DNA of 64,000 nucleotides, taken from Erythrophleum ivorense. Taxonomy: Eukaryota; Streptophyta; Magnoliopsida; Fabales; Fabaceae. Of this stretch, positions 47,820 through 59,864 are shown piece by piece. The notes below the pieces were generated by a model. That model had not been told where the DNA came from, searched no databases, and saw only the letters and a program-made list of their open reading frames with translations. The stretch spans positions 109,921 through 173,920 of the forward strand of contig JAIUCV010001125.1 of NCBI GenBank assembly GCA_026724425.1, given 5' to 3'. A program made the position numbers and the translations under genes. Each line of letters starts with the position of its first letter. The stretch's first letter is position 1.

Positions 47820-49948
47820 CTTTCCTCCAAAGTGCAAGGGTTTGAAGAGCTAATAGTTCACCATCATTCTTTCACACTCGTCGTTCACACAGGCGGCCAT
47901 CCACAGCATGTAATACGATTTATCGTTACGGGAACCCGAGAAATCGAGAAGAAGCTACTATATTTTGATCATTGGAACTCTGCTGGATCTTCGTCGTCTT
48001 CATTGCAAGTTGCAATTCTCCCTCTTTGTTTTCTGCTACTATTCTATCGTTACTTCCCCCCTCCCCCCGTTGTTTCTCTTTCTTTTTTATGTGTATGCAT
48101 ATAATAGACATAAACCCATATGCAAGTTGCCCTTTGTGTACAGGGATTAGTGTTCATAAGTTGTTATTTCCAGTTCTGTGCGGACCCTTGTGAGTTGTGA
48201 CACGCATTGTGTTTTGAATTGTATCACGCACCGGTGAGCACGTCTCTAATTCTGTTTAGGTTGTAGTTATAGTGGGGCTGCACTAGTACCATTACATGCG
48301 AGGGAATTGCAAAGTATGAAAGGATCAACATTTGATGCTTAGAAGTAAGAGTTGATGTAGTGCTTTGTGTTTTGTCTGGTTCTTTGTCAGTGCTTTGTAG
48401 GCGAGCCTAAATAAGTGTATATCTTTTTCTTATTCTTTTAAATTTGGTTGTTAAAAGTATATTGTAGTTAAAAAAATTAATGTAAATATAAATAATTATG
48501 CAATAGATTTCAATTTTTTCAAACTACCTTCCCCATTTCTTAATGTAAGTTTTTAGCTATAACTATGAGCCATTGCACTATTCAGAAAGAGAAAGCATGG
48601 CACTAGAATGATCTGAAACCTACAAATATAATTCAAAAACAGCTATACCAAAAGAAACTGAATAAGATTTATTTATACCCATTGGTTGACCACCCACAAA
48701 TAAGATTATGGCCCACTCATAATTCTCCAAGTTGAGTGCTTTGATGATATAGAGTGTTATATACTTATAAAGTGAATTAACAAAAAAAAAAAAGATTTTA
48801 CCTAAAATTTTGGTGATTGAGATTCAAGACAATCTTAATTGTTGCCATAAAGGTCTTGGTTTACCTGTAAACATGATAAAGAGTATGAGCATATGAGACC
48901 TGAGAGGATGACCAGAACTGTTGGCTTTATGCTGCAGAGTGATGCAACTGGAGTTTTCGCACTTTTGGATCTTGTGGCATGAGGGAAAGATAGGTGATAG
49001 AAGAAGAGCATGGACCAATGGCAGGGTTTCGTAAAAACAAAAAATTATCTTTCAACAGGAATAAATTTTGGTTACGTTAAATGAAGAAAATTTTGTACAA
49101 GGGTATATTATTTAAGGTATAATGAATGAACTTCTATTAAAAAAGATTTACCATATACATTCTTTTCTGTGTTGTATGAATTATAAGGATTATTACTATT
49201 AGATGAAGCCACGAATTTGAAGGAAACTTACATGTGGAGTTCGGGTTCTTTTTTATTTTTCCATGGTTTACAGTAACCGCAACTCTGTTATTAAATTGAT
49301 TTGCTTGTCCATTGTTGACCTCAAACTTTTGATGTTCAGTACATAGTGAGAGCAACCCTTTCAGGAAAAGATGCACTTTTGGTATATGATGGGAGTTAGA
49401 TGTCTCTTCGATTTTTCCAGGGAGCAAATTACATGTGTGCATTTTTGATGTCTCTAAAAAGTAGTGAGACGAAAATCTATATTTCCTGAAACCTCCTTGA
49501 TGATCTTGGTGAGGTGTTTCATCATTTTTCCAAAATATTTGATTGTGAATTTTTGACTTGTCTGATAAAGTTGAGTATATGTAAAATGATGGCTTCCTTA
49601 TGAATAATGCCCAAAGTCATCTTCAATCAAATAAGCAACGAATATTTTATTGTATTCCTTAGCTCATTAGGCTTATAGTTCAATACTGTTCTATAGTACT
49701 TACCTGTTAGATATAAAACTGACAATCCTTGATGTTTCCTCTTTCCAGTGGTAGAATAAATTTGTTTTTTGGAATTATTTTTACTGCGTGCTTTGTTGTC
49801 CACATCCTCATTTTCTCTCTTATTCACACGCCCACACATACACAATCAAATACCAGTAGACAGTGTTTGTCCTGGATGCATAGTTACAATATCAGCTATC
49901 ACCTGCTAAAAAATAACAACTTTTGTATCACATTTGGTGTTGTGTCAG
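47820..49948 (+). promoter_or_regulatory. GTE1-like promoter edge, 5' leader exon and leader intron
   Basis: GC and pyrimidine content jump at about 47820, consistent with a transcript start. No ATG frame here joins the protein, so the first exon looks untranslated. Two donors are possible: CTTCATTGCAA/GTTGCA near 48007 or CGCACCG/GTGAGC near 48234. The acceptor TGTGTCAG at 49941-49948 directly precedes the ATG. Frames at 47832-48193 and on the minus strand at 48824-49845 are not supported as genes. Confidence 0.5.
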
Positions 49949-52900
49949 ATGGAAACAGTGGGTGTACCAAGTTCAGATGGTAGAAATGTTAAAGCAGGCA
50001 ATGCTGATGGCTCTGTTGTAGAAATTGAGGGTTTCAGGCATCGTGTTGACGAGATAATTTCAAAGGTTGATAAGGTAAGTTCTAGAAGAGAAAATATCAA
50101 ACAATTAATCTACAGTATGCTTATATCTGTTAGATTTCAATAGCTTTTCTGATTTCTTCTACTAGATAGTAATCTATCATGCTCCGTAAAACTATTAAAA
50201 TTTTCACCTTAAAATCAACTGTTCACATTGTGGTCTCTAGTATGAACAACTGATGGAAAAAATGTGTTACTGGCTGGTACTTGGTGGATAGCAATCAGAG
50301 AAGACTTGTATTTCAATAAAAGTGTTGTTTTTGTCAGTTTGGTTGTTGAACTGCTTCCCAGAAATTCTTCAAGTTAAATCATTTCCTTTTACTGTGTAAT
50401 GATTTCTCTTAAGGAGTACAATTCTTTTCATAGAGATACAAGATATGCAAATTATTTAGAATAAAGCACAAAATTGTTTAGGTTTCTTAGTTTTGATCCT
50501 TTGTGTATTGCATAAAATAAATTGTGCAATGATATTTTTATTTTGTTTTGCCTTTATTCTGTCTGCATAAAATTTCCTATTCTCCATGAATAGTCACCAA
50601 TTAGGTTATTATACTGCCAATAAACCAGATCTTGAACTATGTATTCAATAGTATACTAGCATTGTAATCATCTAGTGGAGTGGGAAAATCAGTCTTCAGT
50701 GGATTAGAAACAAAGGACTGGGGAAGATGGTATATAAAGGGGGAAAAAATTACTTCTTTAGGAGATATTTGCTTTATAGAACTTGAAAGGTTTCTAGTAG
50801 GCTGCATGTAATCTCTTTCACAAACTGTTGTGCTTTGGAGATGAAATTATTCTCCTGGAAAGCAAGATTGATTTGATGAGAACAGCTTAACCCAAAGCCA
50901 CACTTCGGAAACAAAGTTGAGATTTTGCTGGTTCCATACACTAAGTATTATCTCTCCTGGTGCTTTTCTCTTGCTGTTTTAACTTCATCGTGTCAATTGA
51001 AACATGGCTATTCTTCTTATGCAAACATTATCCTAAATATCATTTATATGGGTTGTGACCATAGAATTAATTGAAATTGTTTTCTGCACTCAAACCTAGC
51101 ATTTAAACTATATACGAAACACAACCTTTTCTGTAATCATTATTTCTCTCTCCAAATAAAGTTGCGAAACTATTTTCAAATGCTAATATATGAATGTTTT
51201 GGTAAATTCAACAATAAATGGTTTGTGGATATTCAAATGCTATAATAGTTTAATTGCATCCTTCTTGAAGTCATTTATGGATTTTCAGTTTGTATTTTTT
51301 CCTGCAGCTTGAGCAAAGATTAAATGAGGTGGAAAACTTTTACTCAAGCATGAGCAAGAAGCAAGCAAACACATCAAAAGGTAGCTCAGCTACTAAAGAT
51401 AAAGATAAGGAGAAACATGTTCCAAGTATTAAGAAGCAACAGCAGGATGCATTGCGTAGAGAAGCTGCTGCTGCAAAGAGAATGCAGGATCTTATGCGCC
51501 AGTTTGGTACAATATTACGCCAGGCAATGAACCTATTTGTTATTTACTTCTAAAATTTTTGTAGATGTGCTGTGGTTGTGGAATGTGCTATCTGTGCGAA
51601 CCTCTGTGTTGATCGTGAAATGCCAATTTGTTGGCTGGTTCTACAAAACAAACAGGTTAAAAATGTCGAGTCAATTGGTAAGGAGTTAACACAAAAAAGA
51701 AATAAAATGTTTACCTAACCAATAAAATAAAGAAACAAATAGAGGCATTAAAGCATGATAATAATCAAATGTTAAATGTGATTTGCAACAAATAATCACA
51801 TGTTAAATGTGATATCTGACACTCTCCCTCAAGTTGGTTAACGTGAGAAAATATACGTTGATAATTAGCATGAGAAAACCAAGATCTGTACTTCACAAAC
51901 AGTGAGGTGAAGATGCTTAAAACCAAGACCTCTGCTACAAGGGGGTGAGGAGAGAGAAAAAAAAATCATTGAGACTTCGTAGCAAGGAGTTATAACAAGG
52001 AAGGCAAAGGGTCAAAAACCAAAATAAAAACATGACAAGGAAGGAAATTTTTCAGACAACCTCCAGAAGAAGATTGACAATGCTAACTTTAAGCTGTGTT
52101 TAACTTAAGGGGGAGTGTTGGAAATCCCGTGATTAATAACATTTATGGCTAATTGCTCATGTAATTATTGGCTTGTTTTTATTATGTATTCTAGTCAACT
52201 TTCTAATTTTTCTTAAATTTTGGTTTAATTTTGTTATTTTAAACATCTGTTGCTGGTTAATATCCCATGATTCTTAGGCATTTAGTGGATAGATTCTTCA
52301 TAACAACCATTGTGATTTATTGTGGGTTAATGGACTGAAGTCAAATGTTATTTTTTCCTTAATAGTTTCCTACTTTATGAGTCTTTATTTTTATTTGTGT
52401 TTATGTTTGTTTCCTTTTGATAGTGATTGGCTCAACTTTTTGTGGCTTATACTCTTCTATAAATTGCAGCCATTGTCTTTGAAATAAAATAAGAAATTTC
52501 ATAGTGAAACTCTTTAGGAACCTTTGGCGGAACCATGCCAGAAAAGCAAGCTCATGAGGCTGGAAGGCCTAAGCTCCATACAAACCCTCTATTAGAATCT
52601 CATACTTCCTATTTGGGAATCATGTCTCACACCTTACAATTGGGTCCTAACATTCCACCATGCCCTGCAGTCTTAGTGCCCATGCAAGCTGGCTTTGCGC
52701 TCTTGCCTGGTCCAACTCTGCAATACTAGTCTCATCACCTTCACTGCAGATTGCAACTGGGATGTAGTGGAAAGCTTTGATGCCAATTGATTGAAAAAAA
52801 AAAATCTTCTTATACTGGCATTAAAGATGTAGGAATAAGCTAGTCAATTTCATTAACATATAGGGAAGCACAATGAAACAGATAGCACAAGACAATACTG

Positions 52901-55900
52901 GAAATCATGCATCAAACAGAGCAATATAGATGAAAACAGCTAGAGAAATAAAGGAAAACTGTGGCAAAATACATAGGGCTCTAGCAATTCAAGAAGCTAG
53001 AGATCTCTAACAAAACTCTTAACCCAAATTCTTCACGGGACCCTCTCCTTATCCCTCTTGTAACCGAATCTGCTAGCTCAACCAACACATGCCAAGCTAC
53101 CATAGTTATCTGGGCTTTTCTGCTCGGGTCCACTTGTCTATCTTTGTTTCTTCTGGAGTAAACCTTTAAATACATCAGCTTAGTCCATTTTCTTCCCCCA
53201 CAGCCTTCTTCCTTTGACCATATAATTTAATAGGACTCAGGCCCATTACAAATCAACTTTGCTTTGACCTATCCTTTGTTTTTCTTTTTCCTGCATGGGT
53301 AAGTGTATGAAGTTGTATTTAATATGCTACAATGATTTAACAATATCTAAAAAATATAAAATTTATTATGGTTGGGTAATTTAAATAAAATATTAAAAAT
53401 ATGTTTTTATTTGTATAATATTATGTAAATTATTATTACAAAACTACTAGAATACATATGTTCATTCCAAGAACAACTTAAAATATTAAAAAAAAAAATT
53501 CAGAAGTTATAGAACATTTTTAAGCCATTTTGACATTTTCAATGCATTTCAGCATGTTTCTGACATGTTTGAACAAGGTGTTATTTATTTTCAAATAAAA
53601 GACACATCCTGTGCTTTGTACATATATCCATATCTGGTATGTACCCAGTATGGGTTTGGCATCAAATCTGCTGTATCTGTGCATCTTAGTATTTGGTGGA
53701 TTGGGCAATTGCCGTTTTTTATGGAATTGTGTGGTGCATTGCAAAAACATATATCTCCAAGGTTTACTGCTTGTGGTTCTAGTTTTTGGCTGATATAAGG
53801 TTAATTGCCTCTTAAGGGAGAAATCCATTTTAGTGTGCCTCTCTTATTGGAATAATTTGTAAAATCAACTTTCAATGATATTAGAGCCTGATACCGATGG
53901 GCGAATAGTTGACTCCTTGCCATCCTCATTCTTCACATCTCACTTTATTTTCAAAACAGGGTAAGATAAGATGAAACAGTGCCTGTTCCCTGCTTGAAGC
54001 CCATAAGGCTTTCGCATGAGGGTTTGTGTTAGAGATAAAAACCATCCTGCAGTCTGAATCCAATAGCTTAAACTTTAGGGATATTTCATTTTCTTGACAT
54101 TTAGACTTTTATTCATAGAACAGTTTACACAAGAATGTTGGTATATTTCATTTTGTGATGTCAAGTGAGGTGATTACTTGCATTTTTACTCCTGATTTTG
54201 CTGTAAAGTGTTTTTTAAGGTAATTGTAACTTGAGCTCATGCCGTGTGTTTATTGTCATTAAATTGTAGATGAGGTTAAGCCACTGAGGTAGTGAATGGC
54301 TTCTGATATTTTGAATTGCAAATGAAGCCCCTAATTATTGGTCTGTTTCCATCAGATTACGCAACACAAGTGGGCGTGGCCCTTTATGCAACCTGTGGAT
54401 GTGGAGGGCCTTGGTTTACATGACTATTTTGAGGTATAATTCACATTCTATGTTAAATTTCATAAAGGTACATTTTCATTAATATGACCTTTTTTGGGTA
54501 TTACTGGAGAGCTTCATGTCTTTTATTTTTCTTTATTTAGAGGATTTCTTATCCTTTTTCTTGTAACTCTATAGTGAATGGATTTGAAATACTTATGATT
54601 ATATTTGTTAATCACATTTATTTGACTGTGTGAACCTTTCATCCAGTATTAGGTGTTTTAGGTATCCAATTGGTGGCTTTAAAATTGGGGTTACTGATAT
54701 TGTACAGATGTGTCTGTCACACAGCACCCAAATTAACGAATAAATTTTGCTAGTGGGTGACTGATCTTTAATTTATTAACTAAGGACAATTGGTGCTTGT
54801 CATTGTGTTAGACAGGAGTGTAGGACATGTTTCTGCATGTTGCTTCTCATGGTTGTTTGACTGTAAGGTCGGGTGCTGATGGAAATAGGTGGGCTTCTAA
54901 CTTTTGGGTGGGGGATTACACTGTTGTATAGCACTTGTTGATGGTTTCAGAACTCTGAGTTTAGGCAGGAGAAGAAAAGGCATGTAATGGAAGACATCAA
55001 ATTTGTAGTGCTGGTTTGTTTTCTTTTTTTATTTTTTGGAGAAATTCTGTGTACTGTATATATTTTTTTAATTTATGGTATTTTTTTCTTTTGTGAATTC
55101 TTGTTAGTTCAGGTCATCTGTGTTGACTTTTGTCTATAAGTAGTAATCAAGTGTAGGGTTTGCGCTTTCTCAAAAGATGAATTATAGCGTAGGTTTCTGT
55201 TATATAGTAGCTCTCTGATAACATATTATTTGCTCACCTTGTTGCACTGTCCTGAATTAGCTTGCTAATAATAGTTTGCAGTTGGCCTTTGATTGATCTG
55301 TTGTAGATGATGCATGCTAGGTCATTGAAAAGCCTATGGATTTCAGTACCATTAAGAATCAGATGGAGGCTAAGGATGGCACTGGATATAAGAATGTTCG
55401 GGAGATATGTGCTGATGTCAGGTTGGTTTTCAAGAATGCTATGAGATATAATGATGAGAGAAGTGATGTTCACGTGATGGCAAAAACTTTGCTGGCAAAG
55501 TTTGAGGAGAAATGGTTGCTACTTCTGCCTAAAGTTACGGAAGAGGTAACTTAATCTCAATGAATTGCTCTTCCTGAGACCAATGGTTGTGTGGAATAGA
55601 ATTTAATTACAGATTGAGAAATGTTTTCTATTTCATTCTAGAGACTCCTTAGTTTTTTTTTTTAATTAAATTTTAATTTATTATCTTTAATGACAGTTTC
55701 TTGATACATTGTTGTATCATGTGGGGCTCTTTAATTGTAGGAGAAAAGACGAGAAGAAGAAGAAGCAGAAGCACAGGTAGTCATGCAGCTTGCTCAAGAA
55801 GCTGCTCATGCCAAAATGGCTAGAGACCTAAGTAATGAGGTATTCTTAGTTTTACAACTTTATTGAGAGGTACTATTTGGAGCTGTAAAAAAAAAAAAAA

Positions 55901-56794
55901 TTCACAAAATCTATGCTCCTTTCAAGCATGGTAGAGATACTTCGTCCTTTTAGCTAAAATCCTTAATTGGGTCTGATGAGAGCGTTGCTTAAGATGTCAC
56001 TTTGTATCTTACCAGTTGTATGAAGTTGATATGCATTTAGAAGAACTTAGAGAGATGGTTGCCAAAAGATGCAGGTTAGCTCTGTTGCATCTCATCTCCC
56101 CCCTTATCGTACATGTATTTTGCTGCTCCCAAAGCTAAATTTGAGAAAACTGGTTGCAGAAAAATGTCAACTGAGGAGAAAAGAAAGCTTGGGGTTGCCC
56201 TTGCCAAATTGTCTACTGAAGATATCAGCAAAGCATTGGAAATTGTTGCACAAAGTAATCCCAGCTTCCAAGCAACTGCTGAAGAGGTGGATCTTGACAT
56301 AGATGCTCAGGTCATTATTTATATCCCAGTCCATGTGTCTTTTTTCTTTTTTCAAAAAGAAGGGTTTTCTTGTGTAGTATTTGCCTACTTGACTCTATTT
56401 ACAAGCGAATGAGGGGTAACAATAAAAATTTATAACATCAATGCATTGGAGCCCCCTTGGATCATGTGTGACAAGTACTAATTGGTGAGCTTAGGTAGGC
56501 TAAGTCTACACAGTAATGCCTCAGAGAAAAGATATTCCATGATTCAGTTACAACTATTTGTCGCAAGTTGAATCAATGAGCATGTTAGTGAGTATTTTGT
56601 GTTTTCTTAAGCAGAGTGACTCGACCTTGTGGAGGTTGAAATTTTTTGCGAAGGAGGCTTTAGAAAATCAGGGCAGGAATTCAGGATGCGTTGATGGTGG
56701 CAATGAAAACCAAAACAACAACAAACGGAGAAAAGATATATGTGATGCTGTTGCCAAAACATCAAAGAAGAAGAATAAGAAGCCCAAGGAGTAA
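49949..56794 (+). CDS. GTE1: GTE1/GTE6-type bromodomain-NET (BET-like) protein, 377 aa
   Basis: Chromatin reader of acetylated histones; Arabidopsis relatives act in seed germination (GTE1/IMB1) and leaf development (GTE6). Eight coding exons: 49949-50074, 51308-51523, 54356-54433, 55321-55545, 55741-55839, 56016-56074, 56160-56310, 56615-56794 (TAA). An N-terminal coiled-coil segment (about 28-60) and a Lys-rich linker precede the bromodomain (about 105-205), with WPF at 122-124, PMDF at 145-148 and the acetyl-lysine-binding Asn in MRYND at 184. A Glu-rich helix follows (216-248), then the NET domain (about 249-316, MSTEEKRKLGVALAKLS), then a basic tail with NKRRK and KKKNKKPK, likely nuclear localisation. 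The second coding intron uses a GC donor. No breaks are seen. GTE1 versus GTE6 cannot be decided here. Confidence 0.93.
51590..52530. mobile_element. Two opposed Copia-like 3'-end fragments in a GTE1-like intron
   Basis: Plus strand: a polypurine tract AAGGGGGAG (52107-52115) runs directly into TGTTGGAAATCCCGTGAT, the usual junction of a Copia element and its 3' LTR; a TATAAAT near 52459 and AATAAAAT near 52485 follow, as in LTR promoter/poly(A) regions. Minus strand: AACTTGAGGGAGAG followed by TGTCAGATATCACATTT (about 51845 downwards) is the same kind of junction in the other orientation. Neither fragment has coding sequence or a full second LTR. Confidence 0.5.
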
Positions 56795-57431
56795 TTCTAG
56801 GACTCAAACAGAGGAGTCCGAAGATTTTTCCTTCCAAAATTAAAATACTTTTGTTGTTTAACTAGGTCTATTTCTAGTGGCTTCTTTTTAATGCCAAAGG
56901 TTTCCTTGAAATACGAACTCTTGCCAGTTTTGGAGGTCTCTCAGGTGTCTCTTGGTTCTCCATTATCCTTGTGGTGATTCTTTATGTAAGTATTGGGTGA
57001 TGCGGTTAGGTGGTGTATGGGTCAACTTGCAAGCACAAGCTTATGTAAAACTTTAGGACTACATATAAATGCATGGAACTCTGCATTTCTAATAAAATAG
57101 TATGGTTGAAAAATCGGTGAACGGGTCCAAACACACCACAAAACTAGCCTGCATTTAAACTGGTCAGATATGGTTAAGAACTGGCACACCGAATAGCTTT
57201 CATGAAAACAGTTGCATAATTTACATGTTGAATCGGGCAATCTTCAAACGGCACCTTGTCTAAAGTGGTTTGAGAACTTGTGAAAGTGATTTATGTTTTG
57301 ATTGTGAACTTTAAAAATCATACAAAAATATGAAGTGAAACATGACTTATGAATACATTTATCTGTAGTTTGCTACGACCTCAGTTTATTTACACGTCAA
57401 GGATTATATTAATACAGATAAAAACTCAGTG

Positions 57432-57469
<38 letters not shown>

Positions 57470-59390
57470 TGGCTTTGGATCTTTAAAACACTTTTTTTTT
57501 AATGTTGTCTTATAAATTTTGACCTTTTCATTTTAATCCTTCAATAGATATTCTATCTTTAATAAACTTTTCACGATAAGTTTGTTAGGCTGAAAATTGA
57601 CAAAATTGTTAAATATTCAGTTGTAGTTGAAACATGAAAAAATAAATAAAAGGACCAAAATGCCTTGATTTTGCTAGAAAGCACTATTTTGGGCCCTTTT
57701 TTTTTTCCTAATGCTTTAGTCATAATTAAACATTTAACAACTACGTTAGCTTTTGGTTAGGTTATATAATTATCTTTGTTGACGAGTTTAATGTGGGATT
57801 TTATTGAAGAAGAAATATACATTAGATGATATTTTAATTATAGTTAGGCACTTAACAACTACTTCAATTTTATATTAAGTCATGTTATCTCTTTTAATTA
57901 TTTATTAACAAGCTTAAGTTGAGAATGATATTGATTATAAAAATTCCTTTGAGAAATTGAGATGAGATGGCTAAATTTATCAATTTTAGAAATGATGTAT
58001 CTCTAAAATGTTAATTCACGCAAGTGATTAGTTATTTAACCAAAGGTTTATGTATAGTCTTCAAGATATTGCTAAGCTATTCACAGTGGTTGACCAAGCA
58101 AAGCTAGGCTCCCATAAACACTAATGCTTAAGCAATGAGTGCTAAAGAGATATTCAAAGTGTAAACCATAGCTTGAGGATGCTGAAGTTATTTATAGGAG
58201 TGGAGTCAAAGGAACAATAGCATGGCCCACATGGTGTTCATTGGTTGGATACTTGCATTGTCCAAACAGTCACAAAGATCTTACAATATATGGTTACCTC
58301 GAGGCAGTTCGTTTGCTACTTCAAGGGAATCAGTATAGGGTTGTTTTTTTTTAAAAAAAAGAAATAGAAGCATTCAAATTTGATTCAGAGGTTTATATTA
58401 TATTTTTTTAAAATTTTTAAATTTTTTATTATTTTGATTTTAACTTCTATCATATAGGCAATTTGTTTTATAAAAGTTAAAAAAAAATCTTCATTTTATA
58501 TTTGTTTTCTTTGAAATAAAAAAAATAAAATAAAAAATAAAAAATTTAAATCTAAACAATCTAAATGTGTTCTAAAGTGTGCTACTTCCCTTTGAGTAGC
58601 AAAGGATATACTTTCAACTTGCTGTTACTAGGGGGTGGTGATCTAGTGTGATCGAGTTCTCAATCATTATAATGCATTAAATGTGCATTAGGTTAAATCT
58701 AGTAATAATGTAGTTGACCTAACCTAAGAGTTCTAATGTCCAAAATCTTTGTTATCGCACTTAAATATTAATTTACTCTAAAAGTAATAGGAAAAATTGC
58801 AAAACCCCTTTAGCTTGGGTCACTTGTTTACAAATATTTACTTAAACTTTAAAAAAAAAAAAAGAATAGGTTCTCAATCATATTTCAAGAAATAAAATAT
58901 TTTATATATTTTGCCATCAGCCCTATCATCTCATAAGCTATTTTGAACTCCTGCAAAAATATCTTGAACTAAATATATTGACATTAGAGACAAATAGAAG
59001 CTTACATGTCAATTATGAGATAATCTAAAGTGCCATATTAAGTAACAAGGTTAATAATAAAATAGATATAGAGACTTATTTCTTAGAATGTAAAGATTGA
59101 GAAATCATTTGTCAAATTTGAAAGTTCAATTGCTATTTGTAAGCAACCTAAATTAAAAAAAAAACGTATTTTTTTTCCAAAATAATACTAACAAAAAAAA
59201 ATGAAATTTAGATTAAGTAATTTTGCTTTTCTCACAAAAAAAAAAGAATACAATTTCCCAACGAAACTAGCACTTAAAAAAATAAAAATCGAAAAAGAAG
59301 CCAAAACAGCGGAGGCAATGCAATAGCCAACCCAGGTATCCAAAACCTTCATGGTCAGGGCAGAAGACACCACCTGCGACTGCTAGTGCA
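56795..59390. other. GTE1-like 3' flank and intergenic AT-rich DNA
   Basis: 56795 to about 57080 is probably 3' UTR (AATAAAAT near 57092). The (AAT)n run is at 57431-57469. The 57700-57920 segment is related to the tandem repeats at 20085-20310. The rest shows no gene; the frames at 57022-57240 and 59188-59373 (minus) are short and unsupported. Confidence 0.6.
57431..57469. repeat. (AAT)n microsatellite
   Basis: Thirteen ATA/AAT units in a row. Confidence 0.95.
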
Positions 59391-59479
59391 TTTGCCAACT
59401 AAAGTTCCAGCGCCACAACCTCTACCGGAACAGCAAAAGCGATTTCTTTAATCTGCCTGGTAATCTCTCTAATTTTCTC

Positions 59480-59484
<5 letters not shown>

Positions 59485-59510
<26 letters not shown>

Positions 59511-59514
59511 ATAT

Positions 59515-59554
<40 letters not shown>
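59485..59554. repeat. (CT)n and (TA)n microsatellites
   Basis: About 13 CT units, an ATATCC linker, then about 18 TA units in the leader intron, immediately after the presumed donor. Confidence 0.9.
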
Positions 59555-59557
<3 letters not shown>

Positions 59558-59810
59558 AGATTTATCTTTGTCGCTCTGGTTCTTAATCACCCAGATCGCT
59601 TGATGATGCCATTGATTGTTGCACATAAGCTGTCACGGTGTATGTGTTGCGATTTGAGCTATTTGGCTAGTGGGTAAACCGTTTACGAGCAATACCGATG
59701 TTTCCTTTGGTTTCTGAGTGAAGAACAGGATTCATTTCATCATAATTTTTTTAGTTGAATAATTTATATTGCTAAGTTTACTTTACATTGAACTGAATTT
59801 GGATAGAAAA

Positions 59811-59824
59811 GAAGAAGAAGAAGA

Positions 59825-59862
<38 letters not shown>
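59811..59862. repeat. (GAA)n(GA)n microsatellite
   Basis: GAAGAAGAAG units pass into about 16 GA units; purine-only for roughly 50 bases. Confidence 0.9.

Positions 59863-59864
<2 letters not shown>

Noticed and set aside
47832..48193. Short frames in the GTE1-like leader
   Set aside because: No in-frame junction to the ATG exon; best read as untranslated leader or intron.
52535..52729. 64-aa plus-strand frame in the GTE1-like intron
   Set aside because: Downstream of the Copia-like fragment with no splice signals keeping the bromodomain in frame; likely transposon flank.
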